Source: Actinomycetota bacterium
Lineage (GTDB): Bacteria > Actinomycetota > Geothermincolia > Geothermincolales > RBG-13-55-18
Reading direction: 5' to 3'
Assembly: GCA_016931915.1 (NCBI GenBank)
Contig: JAFGDU010000177.1
Span: forward strand, 1-32,216
Length of the DNA stretch: 32,216 bases
Shown here: piece by piece, positions 31,292-32,216 of the stretch
How positions within the stretch are numbered: position 1 is the first letter of the stretch
How the letters are laid out: each line of letters begins with the position of its first letter
Made by a program: the position numbers and the translations under genes
Notes under the pieces: generated by a model
What the model saw: only the letters and a program-made list of their open reading frames with translations
Database searches by the model: none
What the model was told of the DNA's origin: nothing

Positions 31292-32216
31292 ATGAGAATC
31301 GTTTTTGACGGCACTCCCTTTCTGCTGGAGAAGACGGGCATAGGACATTACACGGACAACCTGGTTACCAGCATCAAGCACGAGAGGCCCGAGCTGGAGC
31401 TTGCGTTCTTCTGCATCTCCCTGCGGGGCGGGCATCGCCTGAAGGGCGTATTCCCGGGGGTGGAGGGGATAGAGCTCAAGGGGTACAACCTCCCGGCGAA
31501 TTTCCTCTACTACACGTGGTGGAAGAGGACATCGCTCTTTCCCGCGGAATCTCTGCTGGATGATTTCGATATCTTTCACGCCACCAACTACCAGGCGCCG
31601 GCGCTGCGTAAGGCGCGCCTGGTTTCCACCGTACACGATATCAACTTCGTACGCTTCCCGGAGATGCAGAGCAGGGGAATCAGGCGTTTTATCTCGTCCC
31701 TGCCCCGATTGCTGGATAGATCGCAGGCGGTGCTCGCGGACTCACGCTTCACCGCCCGGGAGCTCTCGGAGACGTTCGGGCTTTCTCTCGAAAAAGTGCG
31801 GGTGGTCTATCCGGGCTTGAATCCCGTGTTCCTGCGGGAACCGAGCGAGGAGGAGGTGGATACGGCGCTGCGCGCATACTGCCTTACACCCCCTTACCTT
31901 GCCTACATCGGCAACCTCCACCCCCGCAAGAACCTGGTCACCCTGCTGGAGGCGTTTTCCCTACTTTGCCAGGGCGGGCTGGAGCACCAGCTCGCGGTTA
32001 TCGGCGGAGGCGGCCTGGGCAGGTTGAACAACACCGAATACCGCAAGCTGATGTTCCGCGTGCAGGATCTCGGGCTGGAGGAAAGGGTGGTGTTCACCGG
32101 CTACGTACCGGACGAGCGCCTGAAGTCGCTCCTGGCCCAAGCGGATATGCTTGTCTTTCCCTCTATATATGAGGGTTTCGGCCTGCCTCCGCTCGAGGCC
32201 ATGGCATGCGGGGTGC
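31292..32216 (+). CDS. Glycosyltransferase family 4, 3' end outside window
   Basis: The reading frame is open from the ATG at 31292 to the right edge (308 complete codons). The N-terminal domain begins RIVFDGTPFLLEKTGIGHYTDNL, a glycine loop of the GT4 type. Next come STVHDINFVRFPEM and ADSRFTARELSETFGL, then the donor domain YLAYIGNLHPRKNLVTLL. The E-x7-E pair, E294 and E302, lies in YEGFGLPPLEAMACGV at the very end. By usual GT4 length about 60-80 residues are missing. GGAG six bases before the ATG supports the start; GTG at 31280 is in frame. Together with the SMR-like gene it may form the start of a further glycan operon running out of the window. Its order of motifs is close to the GT4 at 25549-26661. 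Confidence 0.9.
   Translation, partial: MRIVFDGTPFLLEKTGIGHYTDNLVTSIKHERPELELAFFCISLRGGHRLKGVFPGVEGIELKGYNLPANFLYYTWWKRTSLFPAESLLDDFDIFHATNYQAPALRKARLVSTVHDINFVRFPEMQSRGIRRFISSLPRLLDRSQAVLADSRFTARELSETFGLSLEKVRVVYPGLNPVFLREPSEEEVDTALRAYCLTPPYLAYIGNLHPRKNLVTLLEAFSLLCQGGLEHQLAVIGGGGLGRLNNTEYRKLMFRVQDLGLEERVVFTGYVPDERLKSLLAQADMLVFPSIYEGFGLPPLEAMACGV

Overview
The window is GC-rich with strongly GC-biased third codon positions, Shine-Dalgarno-led genes and several lipoprotein or secreted proteins. The recurring WYFAEG-type extracellular repeats, the split ADP-forming acyl-CoA synthetase and the two giant GT-C-like membrane proteins suggest an uncultured, probably Gram-positive-type, Actinomycetota-like lineage (Geothermincolia-like would fit). 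This is an inference from protein style, not a taxonomic proof.

The main theme is cell-surface glycan assembly. Left arm (1-6180, + strand): the tail of one GT4-like glycosyltransferase, a complete GT4 enzyme, then a two-gene unit of a large GT-C-like membrane protein with an Ig-like tail and an ArnT/GT39-like transferase. Accessory patch (6244-8968): an Imm40-like orphan immunity protein, a small membrane protein on the minus strand, and a lipoprotein serine hydrolase of the beta-lactamase/penicillin-binding class. A second GT-C-like paralogue follows on the minus strand (8989-11682).

Middle (11683-16404): two tandem paralogues of an unrecognised double-CxxC family, embedded in repeat-rich spacers, then a lone acyl-CoA synthetase (ADP-forming) alpha subunit. 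Right arm (16428-32216): a secreted FG-GAP propeller with WYFAEG repeats; a GT2 and a GT4 transferase that share an accessory beta domain in two different positions; a secreted glycosidase-like TIM barrel split by four exact-length WYFAEG repeats; another GT4; a third, divergent double-CxxC paralogue; UDP-glucose 6-dehydrogenase; a lipoprotein; an SMR/ArnE-like small transporter; and a GT4 cut by the window edge.

Taken together, sugar-nucleotide supply (UDP-glucuronate), cytosolic GT2/GT4 transferases, a candidate lipid-linked sugar flippase and external GT-C transferases form a plausible route to an exported polysaccharide or glycosylated surface layer, with the WYFAEG proteins as surface components. 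The most novel-looking items are the double-CxxC family (three copies, internally duplicated, with a shared upstream box in two) and the glycosidase barrel carrying an in-frame, circularly permuted repeat insertion. No rRNA, tRNA, CRISPR array or intact insertion sequence was seen.
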